Assembly (NCBI GenBank): GCA_021815785.1
Contig: JAKAZS010000028.1
Location: forward strand, 1 to 35,276
DNA: 35,276 nucleotides
Direction: 5' to 3'
DNA from: a bacterium
Lineage (GTDB): Bacteria; Cyanobacteriota; Vampirovibrionia; Obscuribacterales; JAKAZS01
Part shown: piece after piece, positions 26,666 through 34,294 of the stretch
Numbering within the stretch: the first letter of the stretch is position 1
How the letters are laid out: each line of letters opens with the position of its first letter
Notes under the pieces: model-generated
The model's input: only the letters and a program-made list of their open reading frames with translations
The model's database searches: none
What the model was told of the DNA's origin: nothing
Program-made: the position numbers and the translations under genes

Positions 26666-27364
26666 TTAATGTGATTTGGCGTAAATAGTCAGATCGGTAA
26701 TGCTTGCCTCATTAAAAGCTTTAATTCTTTCAGCACATTTATGGCAATTGCCGCAATGAATAAATATTTTATCTTCACTTAATTGAGGATCAATACATGA
26801 AAACGATAAATTTAAGGGTGCATTTTTAGCTAATTTAATAACTTTGGCTTTGCTTAGATTGACAAATGGTCTTATAATAGCTAATTTACAGTTTAGACCG
26901 ATGCTGAAAGCGTCGGCTAATTTATCTATAAATTTTTGACTGGCATCAGGAAATGGGTTTCCTTGAAGATGACCTAAAGCAATATCGTTAACATCGTTTA
27001 GTGCACACCATATTGCCGATTTAGATAGTAATATAATATTTCGCCCGGGCAAATAAACACTATCATCCAGGCTGGTGTAGTCTGGAATGTTTACATGATT
27101 GATACTCCAATGATTAGTATATAAATCACGACTATCTAGATTTAAAATTGTTAAAGGTTGTATGGATTTATTCTGACAGGCAGCAATGAACTTTTTTAGA
27201 TAATATATTTCAGCTTCTTCAAAATTCAAGTTGGTTTTAATATAAATTGGATAAATTGATTTATATTGTTTAACCAATAAAAATAATAAAGCTATACTAT
27301 CAAGCCCTCCGCTTGTCAAGCAGGCTGCCTTTAAATTATTGTGTGCTGATTGAGTTGTTGGCAA
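26666..27364 (-). CDS. queC: 7-cyano-7-deazaguanine (preQ0) synthase
   Basis: 232 residues of the ATP-pyrophosphatase (PP-loop) family. Evidence: the SGGLDS loop (18-23) near the N-terminus, YLPGRNIILLSKSA, the ALGHLQGNPFPDA segment, and a C-terminal zinc site C190, C204, C207, C210 (HCGNCHKC). QueC turns 7-carboxy-7-deazaguanine, ammonia and ATP into preQ0 for queuosine tRNA modification. The gap from the first to second zinc Cys is longer than usual. The start appears to be TTG 27364 with no good ribosome site; no ATG or GTG lies before the PP-loop. queD, queE and queF are absent here; folE, which supplies the precursor, is 6 kb away. Confidence 0.87.
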   Translation of the reverse strand: MPTTQSAHNNLKAACLTSGGLDSIALLFLLVKQYKSIYPIYIKTNLNFEEAEIYYLKKFIAACQNKSIQPLTILNLDSRDLYTNHWSINHVNIPDYTSLDDSVYLPGRNIILLSKSAIWCALNDVNDIALGHLQGNPFPDASQKFIDKLADAFSIGLNCKLAIIRPFVNLSKAKVIKLAKNAPLNLSFSCIDPQLSEDKIFIHCGNCHKCAERIKAFNEASITDLTIYAKSH

Positions 27365-27576
27365 TGTTATTCTTTTATTGTACCGATGAGATGAATGTAT
27401 TAACGTGTTTAGTTAGGTTGGGCTAATGGATCAACTCAATGTTTAGATTGATTGAATTACCTTATTATAGATCATTTTAATAAATTAATTATTCTTAAAT
27501 TTCCTATAATTGCTACTATCATTATTTTCAATAGTATAAAATCAGCTTTATTAACTTGTTTAATTTAGGATAGACT

Positions 27577-29064
27577 ATGCGCAAATTTTCTTTAGCTATT
27601 GATCAAGGTACTACCAGTTGTCGGGCAATTCTTTTTGATAATACGGGTATGGTTATCGGCGTTAGTCAAAAAGAATTTAATCAAATTTATCCTCAGCCTG
27701 GATATGTTGAACATGACCCCTATGAAATTCTTAATAGTCAAATTGAATGTATTAAAAACCTCATTCTAAATACTAATATTGATGCTCATGCTATAAGTTG
27801 TGTTGGCATAACTAATCAACGAGAGACCTGTTTGATTTGGGACAAAATTACTGGTAAACCAATATCAAATGCCATTGTTTGGCAATGTAGGCGAACTGCA
27901 TCCCAAATTGATAATTTGGTTCAATTTTCAGCTGTTATCCGGAATAAAACAGGCTTAATCCCTGACGCTTATTTTTCGGCTTCAAAAATTGCTTGGCTGC
28001 TTGATAATATTCCTGATGCACGGAATCTTGCTAATTCTGGTAATTTAATTTTTGGTACCATAGATACTTGGCTAATTTATAACTTAACACAAGATCGAAA
28101 TCTTTTTACTGAGCCTAGTAATGCTTCGCGAACTTTACTATTTAATATACATACCTTGAAGTGGGATACTGATTTATTTGAAATTTTTAATATTCCACTT
28201 ATTATGGCACCAACAGTTGTTGATTCCAATGCAAATTTTGGTCATACTAATAAATCCTTACTTGGATTTGAAGCACCGATATTGGCGGTCCTAGGCGATC
28301 AACAATCGGCATTATTTGGTCAAGGCTGTCTGGATAGTGGTCATGTAAAATGCACTTATGGTACAGGTAGTTTTGTTTTGGTGAACCTTGATAATCAAAT
28401 TATTATTAAGGATGGATTACTAACTTCCGTAGCCTGGAAATTAGCTGACGTCAACCCTTGTTATGCTCTAGAAGGAGCTAATTTTATTGCTGGAGCTATT
28501 ATTAAGTGGTTAATTCAAGAATTAAAAATTTTGCCAAATCCTTTAGAATCAGAAAAAATTGCCAATTCCGTTGATAACAATGGTGGCGTATATTTTATTC
28601 CTGCATTTGTTGGTTTAGGTTCTCCATGGTGGCGACAAGATATTCGCGGTATTATTTATGGTTTAACTCGTGGTACAAATCAAGCTCATATTATTCGAGC
28701 CAGTCTTGAAGCTATGGCCTTTCAAGTAAATGATATTATTAATAAATTTAGTGACCATAATCTTGTTTTAAAGGATTTACGTGTTGATGGAGCGGCAAGT
28801 AATAATAATTTCTTGTTACAGTTGCAAGCAGATCTGGCTAATATTCCCGTAATAAAAGCTAAGACTACTGAATCAACAGCATGGGGTGTAGCAGCTTTAG
28901 CGTTTTTAACCTGCGGTGAAATTAAAAACATCGACGCATATAAACAACTTTGGCAAAGTTCTAAATCGTTTATCCCTAAAAATCATAATGTTGCTGAGTA
29001 CCAAAAATGGAAATATTTGGTTGAACAGATGCTCAAGATTGATTGGAATCCAATGTTAAATTAA
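27577..29064 (+). CDS. glpK: Glycerol kinase
   Basis: 495 residues, the normal length for GlpK, which phosphorylates glycerol to sn-glycerol-3-phosphate for lipid synthesis or catabolism. FGGY-kinase motifs: AIDQGTTSCRAILFD phosphate-1 loop (7-21), GITNQRET glycerol-binding R82-E83, FGTIDTWLIYNLT, LGDQQSALFGQ with the catalytic Asp, TYGTGSFVL phosphate-2 loop, and DGAASNNNFLLQLQADL adenosine motif. AGGA sits 8 bases before the ATG. No glpF or glpD is present. The 3' end overlaps the convergent membrane glycosyltransferase gene by 32 bases. Confidence 0.97.
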   Translation: MRKFSLAIDQGTTSCRAILFDNTGMVIGVSQKEFNQIYPQPGYVEHDPYEILNSQIECIKNLILNTNIDAHAISCVGITNQRETCLIWDKITGKPISNAIVWQCRRTASQIDNLVQFSAVIRNKTGLIPDAYFSASKIAWLLDNIPDARNLANSGNLIFGTIDTWLIYNLTQDRNLFTEPSNASRTLLFNIHTLKWDTDLFEIFNIPLIMAPTVVDSNANFGHTNKSLLGFEAPILAVLGDQQSALFGQGCLDSGHVKCTYGTGSFVLVNLDNQIIIKDGLLTSVAWKLADVNPCYALEGANFIAGAIIKWLIQELKILPNPLESEKIANSVDNNGGVYFIPAFVGLGSPWWRQDIRGIIYGLTRGTNQAHIIRASLEAMAFQVNDIINKFSDHNLVLKDLRVDGAASNNNFLLQLQADLANIPVIKAKTTESTAWGVAALAFLTCGEIKNIDAYKQLWQSSKSFIPKNHNVAEYQKWKYLVEQMLKIDWNPMLN

Positions 29065-30349
29065 CTGTTTTATTATTTAAATTAACTAATCTCTGATACA
29101 TTGTTAAACAAGATACTAAGAGTAATAAATGGTATATAGCTAAGTAGGAAATCTTGAATGGGCTATATAATTGCATGAATAGGCATAGCCAGGATGCAAA
29201 TGGGTAGAAGATAATGAGGAAAGACCATATTATTTCTGATTTTTCTTGATTATTAAGAATTTCCTTAAAATTAAGCGTTTTTAAAGTTAAGGCTGCTGGT
29301 ATTGCCAATAAAACCGAATCATGGATAAATGTATGTGGTCCTAAAAATACTGATGCTACAAGCAGTACGGAATAATACCAATATTTTAAAGTGTCATTCA
29401 AATAACTAATTTTTCGATTTTTTAAAATAAAGATTATTATAATTATAATGGCTATCAATGATATATAGAATGAAAATTTTAAGCTTAAAAACGTAGTTAA
29501 AATAGCTCGTAAATTGGTCATTCGTTCAGGATAATTACCAGCTAAAATTAAGCTGTTCATATTTCTTGTGGTTTCTGAATTTATTAAAATATACGGAAAT
29601 TTTAATGTTTCCTGTATTCCTATAGTTGCTATGGCAATCATGAATAGTATAATTTCCGTAAGCACAAATGAAGACAAAGTTCGCATACGCTTATTAACAA
29701 GAATATCAGTTAATATCAAAAATATATATTGTGGCTTGATTGTTGTTAAAGCAAATAAAATTCCAGCTATTTTTGCTTTATGATTAAATTCTAAATATAA
29801 AAACATGGAAAACAAGCCTAAGATTAGATAACTCGACTGACCTAATTTTAGGCAATATATTGATGGTACGCTGATAAACAGGCTTATAAAAAAAATCAAT
29901 CTTTGTATTTTGTTTAAATGTTGTGTTTTGATTAGTAATTTATTTATGCCATATAATGCAAATGCAACCGAACAAATACACCAGCTAAAATATGCCTGGG
30001 TCATTGAAACTAAGGTTAATGGTATCATTAAGGCAAACATAAATGGAACATAATTAATATAAAAGACACGATTTATATAATCAGGATATATTAGCTTATT
30101 AGCCCACTTTAGTTGAATTTCAGGATTGTAAACATTTTGAGCATCTGAGCTTTTAGCAATTGCTCCACTTTCATAAAATAATACAAAATCACTTACACTT
30201 ATTACTCCATTATTTTTAGTGACAAATAAGCTGTTTTGATATAATGGCTCAATTAAGATATAAACTAGGCTTATTAATATACTAACTAAAATAATTAGTA
30301 TTAAAGTTGTTACATTAAAAAGATTTTTATTCGATTTATAATTTTTCAA
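29033..30349 (-). CDS. GT87-like (DUF2029) integral membrane mannosyl/glycosyltransferase
   Basis: 438 residues with about ten transmembrane helices. The first outer loop has SDFVLFYESGAIA followed by NVYNPEIQ, the D-F-x3-Y plus Y-N/D-P layout of the GT87 family of polyprenyl-phosphate-sugar-dependent glycosyltransferases. A later LTTIKPQYIF matches the family's K-P-Q turn. It probably adds a sugar to an envelope lipid or glycan; donor and acceptor are unknown. It reads into the glpK 3' end by 32 bases and diverges from the thioesterase across a long palindrome. Confidence 0.75.
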   Translation of the reverse strand: MKNYKSNKNLFNVTTLILIILVSILISLVYILIEPLYQNSLFVTKNNGVISVSDFVLFYESGAIAKSSDAQNVYNPEIQLKWANKLIYPDYINRVFYINYVPFMFALMIPLTLVSMTQAYFSWCICSVAFALYGINKLLIKTQHLNKIQRLIFFISLFISVPSIYCLKLGQSSYLILGLFSMFLYLEFNHKAKIAGILFALTTIKPQYIFLILTDILVNKRMRTLSSFVLTEIILFMIAIATIGIQETLKFPYILINSETTRNMNSLILAGNYPERMTNLRAILTTFLSLKFSFYISLIAIIIIIIFILKNRKISYLNDTLKYWYYSVLLVASVFLGPHTFIHDSVLLAIPAALTLKTLNFKEILNNQEKSEIIWSFLIIFYPFASWLCLFMQLYSPFKISYLAIYHLLLLVSCLTMYQRLVNLNNKTVNLTLDSNQS

Positions 30350-30403
30350 ATTCGTCGTTTGGATAATTTTTAATTATTTACAAGAAAAGTTATAAATATA
30401 AAC

Positions 30404-30450
30404 AAAATTGGTGATATTATATTTATTATTGATATAATATCACCAATTTT
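30404..30450. promoter_or_regulatory. 19-bp perfect palindrome in divergent promoter region
   Basis: AAAATTGGTGATATTATAT (30404-30422) and its exact reverse complement (30432-30450) surround a 9-nt loop. It lies between the divergent GT87-like gene (start 30349) and the thioesterase (start 30479). Both arms contain TATAAT-like boxes, and another TATAAT is at 30461-30466, only 13 bases before the thioesterase ATG. Because both genes start here, it is more likely an operator or leader hairpin than a terminator. Confidence 0.6.
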
Positions 30451-30478
30451 AATTTATTATTATAATATAGAATAAATT

Positions 30479-30853
30479 ATGAAAGATCCAGCTATTAGAA
30501 TAGTTTTACTTCCTAAAGACACCAACAGTCATGGAAATATCTTTGGTGGAGTAATTTTAAGTTATATTGATTTAAGTGGCATCTTTACAATTTCCCGGTA
30601 TACTAACCAAAAAATTGTTACCATAGCTATAAAAGAAGTCATATTTAAAGCGCCGGTTCATGTTGGTGAAATTGTTAGTTTTTATTGTTCAATTATTAAA
30701 ATTGGCACTACTTCTATTTCAGTGCATGTAGATGTTGAAGTTGAAAAACATTTAGAGTCTATATTAGTGACTCAGGCTGATTTAACTTATTGCAGTGTTG
30801 ACGATAATGGTAAACCTATACCTTTAATGTTAAAATATCAACCAACTGATTAA
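30479..30853 (+). CDS. Hotdog-fold acyl-CoA thioesterase (YciA-like)
   Basis: 124 residues, a single hotdog domain. The signature NSHGNIFGGVILSYIDLSG carries N20 and the catalytic Asp D31; the hydrophobic helix and the KAPVHVGEIVSFYCSI strand follow as in YciA/BACH-type acyl-CoA hydrolases. It releases CoA from fatty acyl-CoA in the cytoplasm, balancing CoA and lipid pools. No Shine-Dalgarno is visible and TATAAT is very close to the start, so the mRNA may have almost no leader. Confidence 0.88.
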   Translation: MKDPAIRIVLLPKDTNSHGNIFGGVILSYIDLSGIFTISRYTNQKIVTIAIKEVIFKAPVHVGEIVSFYCSIIKIGTTSISVHVDVEVEKHLESILVTQADLTYCSVDDNGKPIPLMLKYQPTD

Positions 30854-30911
30854 TTAAGTTTATAGTCATTGTTAAAAAAACAACTCATTACAACCGGCAT
30901 GGTATTAATTT

Positions 30912-31496
30912 ATGTTAAATAATCAAAATAGCCAATCTGACAAAATTAGACTTTACCTTGGTACCGCCTGCGGTAAAACTACAGCGACGTTTGGTGTCTT
31001 AATGCGTGCCTTAAGCACCGGTAAAAGTGTTACATTGGTATTCTTTGATAAATTAGAAGCTAATTCTAGTGAAGGTAAAACCCTTCAATATCTTGCTTCT
31101 ACTTATCCAGATAATCATTTAGGTAGATTAAAGTACTTTTACACAGGTATTAATCGGCTTAATGCTGGACCTAAAGGGAGTTTTCGTTTTTATAGTAGTT
31201 CTAATGGAATTTTACCGACAGATAAAGAAGAAGCTAAACGTGGCTTGGCTCTTTTAACTGAAGGGTTAATTAATGGTGACGAAATTGTTATTGCTGATGA
31301 ATTGCTTGATGTTGCTAGAGTTGGTTTAATTGATTTTGAAGCTGTAAAAACCTTACTTAGTTTAAGAAAAGATCCAACGTTACTTATTATGACTGGACGT
31401 AAGGCTCCTGATTGGTTAGTTAATGAAGCTACAACAATATCAACCACCGTTCAGTTAAAACATCATGGTAAAGCTGATGAAGGAATTGACTGTTAG
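30912..31496 (+). CDS. cobO: Cob(I)yrinic acid a,c-diamide adenosyltransferase, CobO/BtuR type
   Basis: 194 residues of the CobA/CobO/BtuR family that makes the Co-C bond of adenosylcobalamin from ATP and cob(I)alamin. Evidence: P-loop GTACGKTTATFG (17-28), an EIVIADELLD Walker B-like segment (D129, E130), the diagnostic TGRKAPDWL (161-169), and a C-terminal HHGKADEGID. The P-loop departs from the family's usual GNGKGKTT in its first half, yet keeps GKTT. No other cobalamin gene is nearby, so it may salvage imported corrinoids. It follows the thioesterase by 58 bases. Confidence 0.88.
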   Translation: MLNNQNSQSDKIRLYLGTACGKTTATFGVLMRALSTGKSVTLVFFDKLEANSSEGKTLQYLASTYPDNHLGRLKYFYTGINRLNAGPKGSFRFYSSSNGILPTDKEEAKRGLALLTEGLINGDEIVIADELLDVARVGLIDFEAVKTLLSLRKDPTLLIMTGRKAPDWLVNEATTISTTVQLKHHGKADEGIDC

Positions 31497-31582
31497 TTTT
31501 TTAGGTCTTAGCCAAATCTTAAACAAATTTTTATTTTTTAATTGATTCTCTTGATATACTTAAATTATGAGGGTTAGAAAAG

Positions 31583-33088
31583 TTGTATAATGTACTTTTG
31601 GTTGAAGATAATTTGACACAGCAAAAGTTGATAACTCTTTTGTTATCTAAACGTAACTATATTGTAAGCTCAGTAGATACGGTTGAATTAGCTTTAAATA
31701 AGTTAAAAAGCTTTATGTATGACGTTATTGTTTTGGATTTAAGTTTGCCTGATAGTCATGGTTTAGCAACATTACAACGAGTCCAGCAATATACCCAAAA
31801 AACTCCTATTGTTGTGTTAACTGGTGTTGAAGATGAATCATTAGCTATTCAAGCTCTTCAGCTAGGCGCTCAAGAATATTTAATTAAAGGCAAGCCCTCA
31901 GATGATTCAATATATCGTTGTCTTAGATATGCTATTGAAAGGGCTGATATTTTAAATAAACTTAAACGAATTGAATTTTTTAATTCTTCAATAATTGATT
32001 GTGCTTTAGATCCGTTTATTTCCATTGATACTAATGGCATTATTAAGAACTGGAATAAGCAAGCTGAATTTATGTTGGGTTGGATGTCTTATGAAATAAT
32101 TGGCGAAAACTTTATTAAGGTGTTAAGACCACAATCTTTAGGAAAAAATTATTTAAATGTGTTAGCCGATTTTACAATTTCGGAAAATATTAATCAACGC
32201 ATCTCTAAAAGATTTGAAATTATTATTTCCAACAAAAACAATCAAGAATTGCCAGTTGAAGTTTCATTATTTAATGTTTGGACACAAGATACGCACTTTT
32301 ATTGTTTATTTTTAAGGGATATAACTGATAAACTAGCTTTTCAAGACAAAATTGCTAATTTAACCCAAGATTTAGAAAATCGCTTTAAAGAAAAAACTCA
32401 AGAATTATTAAGATCTAATGAAGAATTAAAACAGTTTGCTAAAATTGCATCCCATGACTTGCAAGAACCCTTGAGAGTTATTCAAGGATATACTAAGCTT
32501 TTAAGTAAAAGGTATAAAGGAAAATTAGACAAAGATGCCGACGAATTTATGGCTTATATTACCAATGGTACGGAAAGAATGATACAATTAATTCAAGCAG
32601 TTTTAAGACATTCACGTGTCACTCAACCCCAAAAACAAATTAAAATATTAAATTTTAAACAGATAATAAATGATGTCCTTGTTGATTTGGGTTCAGCTAT
32701 TGCGGAAAAAAATGTTGACATCATTTATGATACTTTTCCCGATATTGAAATGGAAGAGGTTTTAGCAATTCAACTTTTCCAGAATTTAATCGGTAATGCT
32801 CTTAAATATTCACAAAAAGACCATTCCATTATTAAAATTTATTATATTGAAAATAATAATGAATATATTTTTACGATAGAGGACAATGGTATTGGTATCG
32901 ATAGTAAATATTTTAAAAAAGTGTTTGATATGTTTTGTCGAGTTCATAATCCGGCAATTTATTCAGGCTCTGGAATGGGTTTAGCTATTTGTAAAAAAAT
33001 TGTCGAATCATATGGTGGCAGAATTTGGGTCGAATCTGAAGTTGATCAAGGTACCAAATTTAATTTTACTTTCCCTCGCAAAAAATAA
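31583..33088 (+). CDS. Hybrid sensor histidine kinase, REC-PAS-HisKA-HATPase
   Basis: 501 residues from TTG 31583, the only start possible after the in-frame stop at 31568; GAGGG lies 9 bases upstream. Order: receiver domain (acids E8-D9, phosphoacceptor D52, K102), PAS domain (about 135-250), a short coiled coil (about 250-285), dimerisation/phosphoacceptor helix ASHDLQEPLRV (H291), then ATPase with N-box NLIGNALKYS, DNGIGI and GSGMGLAI. HDLQEPLR is the H-box of phytochrome-like kinases such as Cph1. It is soluble with no membrane segment, so it probably senses an internal signal via PAS. The response regulator follows 14 bases later. Confidence 0.93.
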   Translation: MYNVLLVEDNLTQQKLITLLLSKRNYIVSSVDTVELALNKLKSFMYDVIVLDLSLPDSHGLATLQRVQQYTQKTPIVVLTGVEDESLAIQALQLGAQEYLIKGKPSDDSIYRCLRYAIERADILNKLKRIEFFNSSIIDCALDPFISIDTNGIIKNWNKQAEFMLGWMSYEIIGENFIKVLRPQSLGKNYLNVLADFTISENINQRISKRFEIIISNKNNQELPVEVSLFNVWTQDTHFYCLFLRDITDKLAFQDKIANLTQDLENRFKEKTQELLRSNEELKQFAKIASHDLQEPLRVIQGYTKLLSKRYKGKLDKDADEFMAYITNGTERMIQLIQAVLRHSRVTQPQKQIKILNFKQIINDVLVDLGSAIAEKNVDIIYDTFPDIEMEEVLAIQLFQNLIGNALKYSQKDHSIIKIYYIENNNEYIFTIEDNGIGIDSKYFKKVFDMFCRVHNPAIYSGSGMGLAICKKIVESYGGRIWVESEVDQGTKFNFTFPRKK

Positions 33089-33102
33089 ATAAAGGAGTAA
33101 TT

Positions 33103-33507
33103 ATGGAAAAATCATTAGAAATACTTTTAGTTGAAGATAGTCCAGCAGATGTAAGGTTAACTCAGGAAGCTTTAAAAGATATAAATATTCAGTATAATCT
33201 AACTGTCGTAAATGATGGTGAAGATGCTATGACTTATTTAAACAAACAAAAGAAAATAAAGTTACCTGATGTTATTTTACTGGATTTAAATTTACCGAGA
33301 AAAAATGGACATGAAGTTATGGAAGAAATAAAGAATGATGAGATATTTGAACAAATTCCGGTTGTTGTTTTAACGGTGTCACAAGATGAAGAAGATGTTT
33401 TGAAAGCACTGGATTTAAAAATGAATTATTACATTAACAAGCCAGTTAATTCTAATAGACTTGGAGCCGTATTACAAATGATTAATGAGTTTTGGGTTCA
33501 GGTTTAA
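33103..33507 (+). CDS. Single-domain response regulator, Rcp1-like
   Basis: 134 residues, receiver domain only. E11-D12, phosphoacceptor D61 (VILLDLNLPRKNGHEV), T91 region and K113 (YYINKPVN) are all present. The LLVEDSPADVRLTQEAL start and LNLPRKNGHEVM segment are typical of Rcp1, the partner of cyanobacterial phytochromes. A strong AAAGGAG ribosome site lies 14 bases after the kinase stop, so kinase and regulator form an operon. Without an output domain it should act by protein contact or relay phosphate onward. Confidence 0.94.
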   Translation: MEKSLEILLVEDSPADVRLTQEALKDINIQYNLTVVNDGEDAMTYLNKQKKIKLPDVILLDLNLPRKNGHEVMEEIKNDEIFEQIPVVVLTVSQDEEDVLKALDLKMNYYINKPVNSNRLGAVLQMINEFWVQV

Positions 33508-33522
33508 TTAAAATATAAATAA

Positions 33523-34149
33523 TTACATACGAAGTAGATTTAAAGCTTCATTACGTGCATTAATATCGGTTTCGAGGATTCCTTGGGCAAGCATTGTATT
33601 TGTTTTAGTTCCAGGCTTATTTGTGCCTCTAATTGACATACATAAATGTTCGGCTTGCAGTAATACTAATACACCTTTAGCATCCAATAAATTGGCTACA
33701 GCCTGGGCAATCTCATAAGTCATTCTTTCTTGAACCTGTAGGCGTTTTGCATAAAAATCAACTATTCTTGCCAGTTTAGATAAACCGGCAATTTTATTTG
33801 TTTTAGTAATATAAGCAATATGAGCTTGACCAAAAAATGGTAACAGATGATGTTCGCAAATTGTCGAGAAATAAATATCTTTGACGGCAATAATCTGTCC
33901 TGTTACATTTTCGGAAAAAGTGGTCAGATCTTTATCTGAAAGATGGCTATTGGAATTGCTACATAATTCCTTATACATTTTAGCCACGCGATAAGGTGTT
34001 TTTTTAATACCATCACGATGAATATCTTCACCAATACCGGCTAAAATTAATCTTACCCCTTCTTCAATTAAATCAGAATTAAAACTGTCATCAGACTTTA
34101 TGCTAAAATCCAGATTGCTAATATTTATTTTAGACTGTTCAAATGTCAT
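33523..34149 (-). CDS. folE: GTP cyclohydrolase I
   Basis: 208 residues of GTP cyclohydrolase I type IA, which converts GTP to 7,8-dihydroneopterin triphosphate for folate and for the deazaguanine pathway. Zinc ligands are C98 and H101 (ICEHHLLPFFG) and C170 (EHLCMSIRG); GLSKLARIVDFYAKRLQVQE is the family core and SIRGTNKPG ends the active site. AAGG precedes the ATG. Its 3' end faces the response regulator with 15 bases between. It provides the precursor that QueC's pathway needs. Confidence 0.96.
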   Translation of the reverse strand: MTFEQSKINISNLDFSIKSDDSFNSDLIEEGVRLILAGIGEDIHRDGIKKTPYRVAKMYKELCSNSNSHLSDKDLTTFSENVTGQIIAVKDIYFSTICEHHLLPFFGQAHIAYITKTNKIAGLSKLARIVDFYAKRLQVQERMTYEIAQAVANLLDAKGVLVLLQAEHLCMSIRGTNKPGTKTNTMLAQGILETDINARNEALNLLRM

Positions 34150-34294
34150 ATAATTTACCTTAATAAGTTTAATTGTGATTAGATAAGTTTAAAATATAGC
34201 AAAACTGTTCCAAAAACACAAATTATCACAATAATATTATTTCAATAAATTAAAGTTCAATATTCTAACATGTTTATTTGGGAATTTTAAAATA

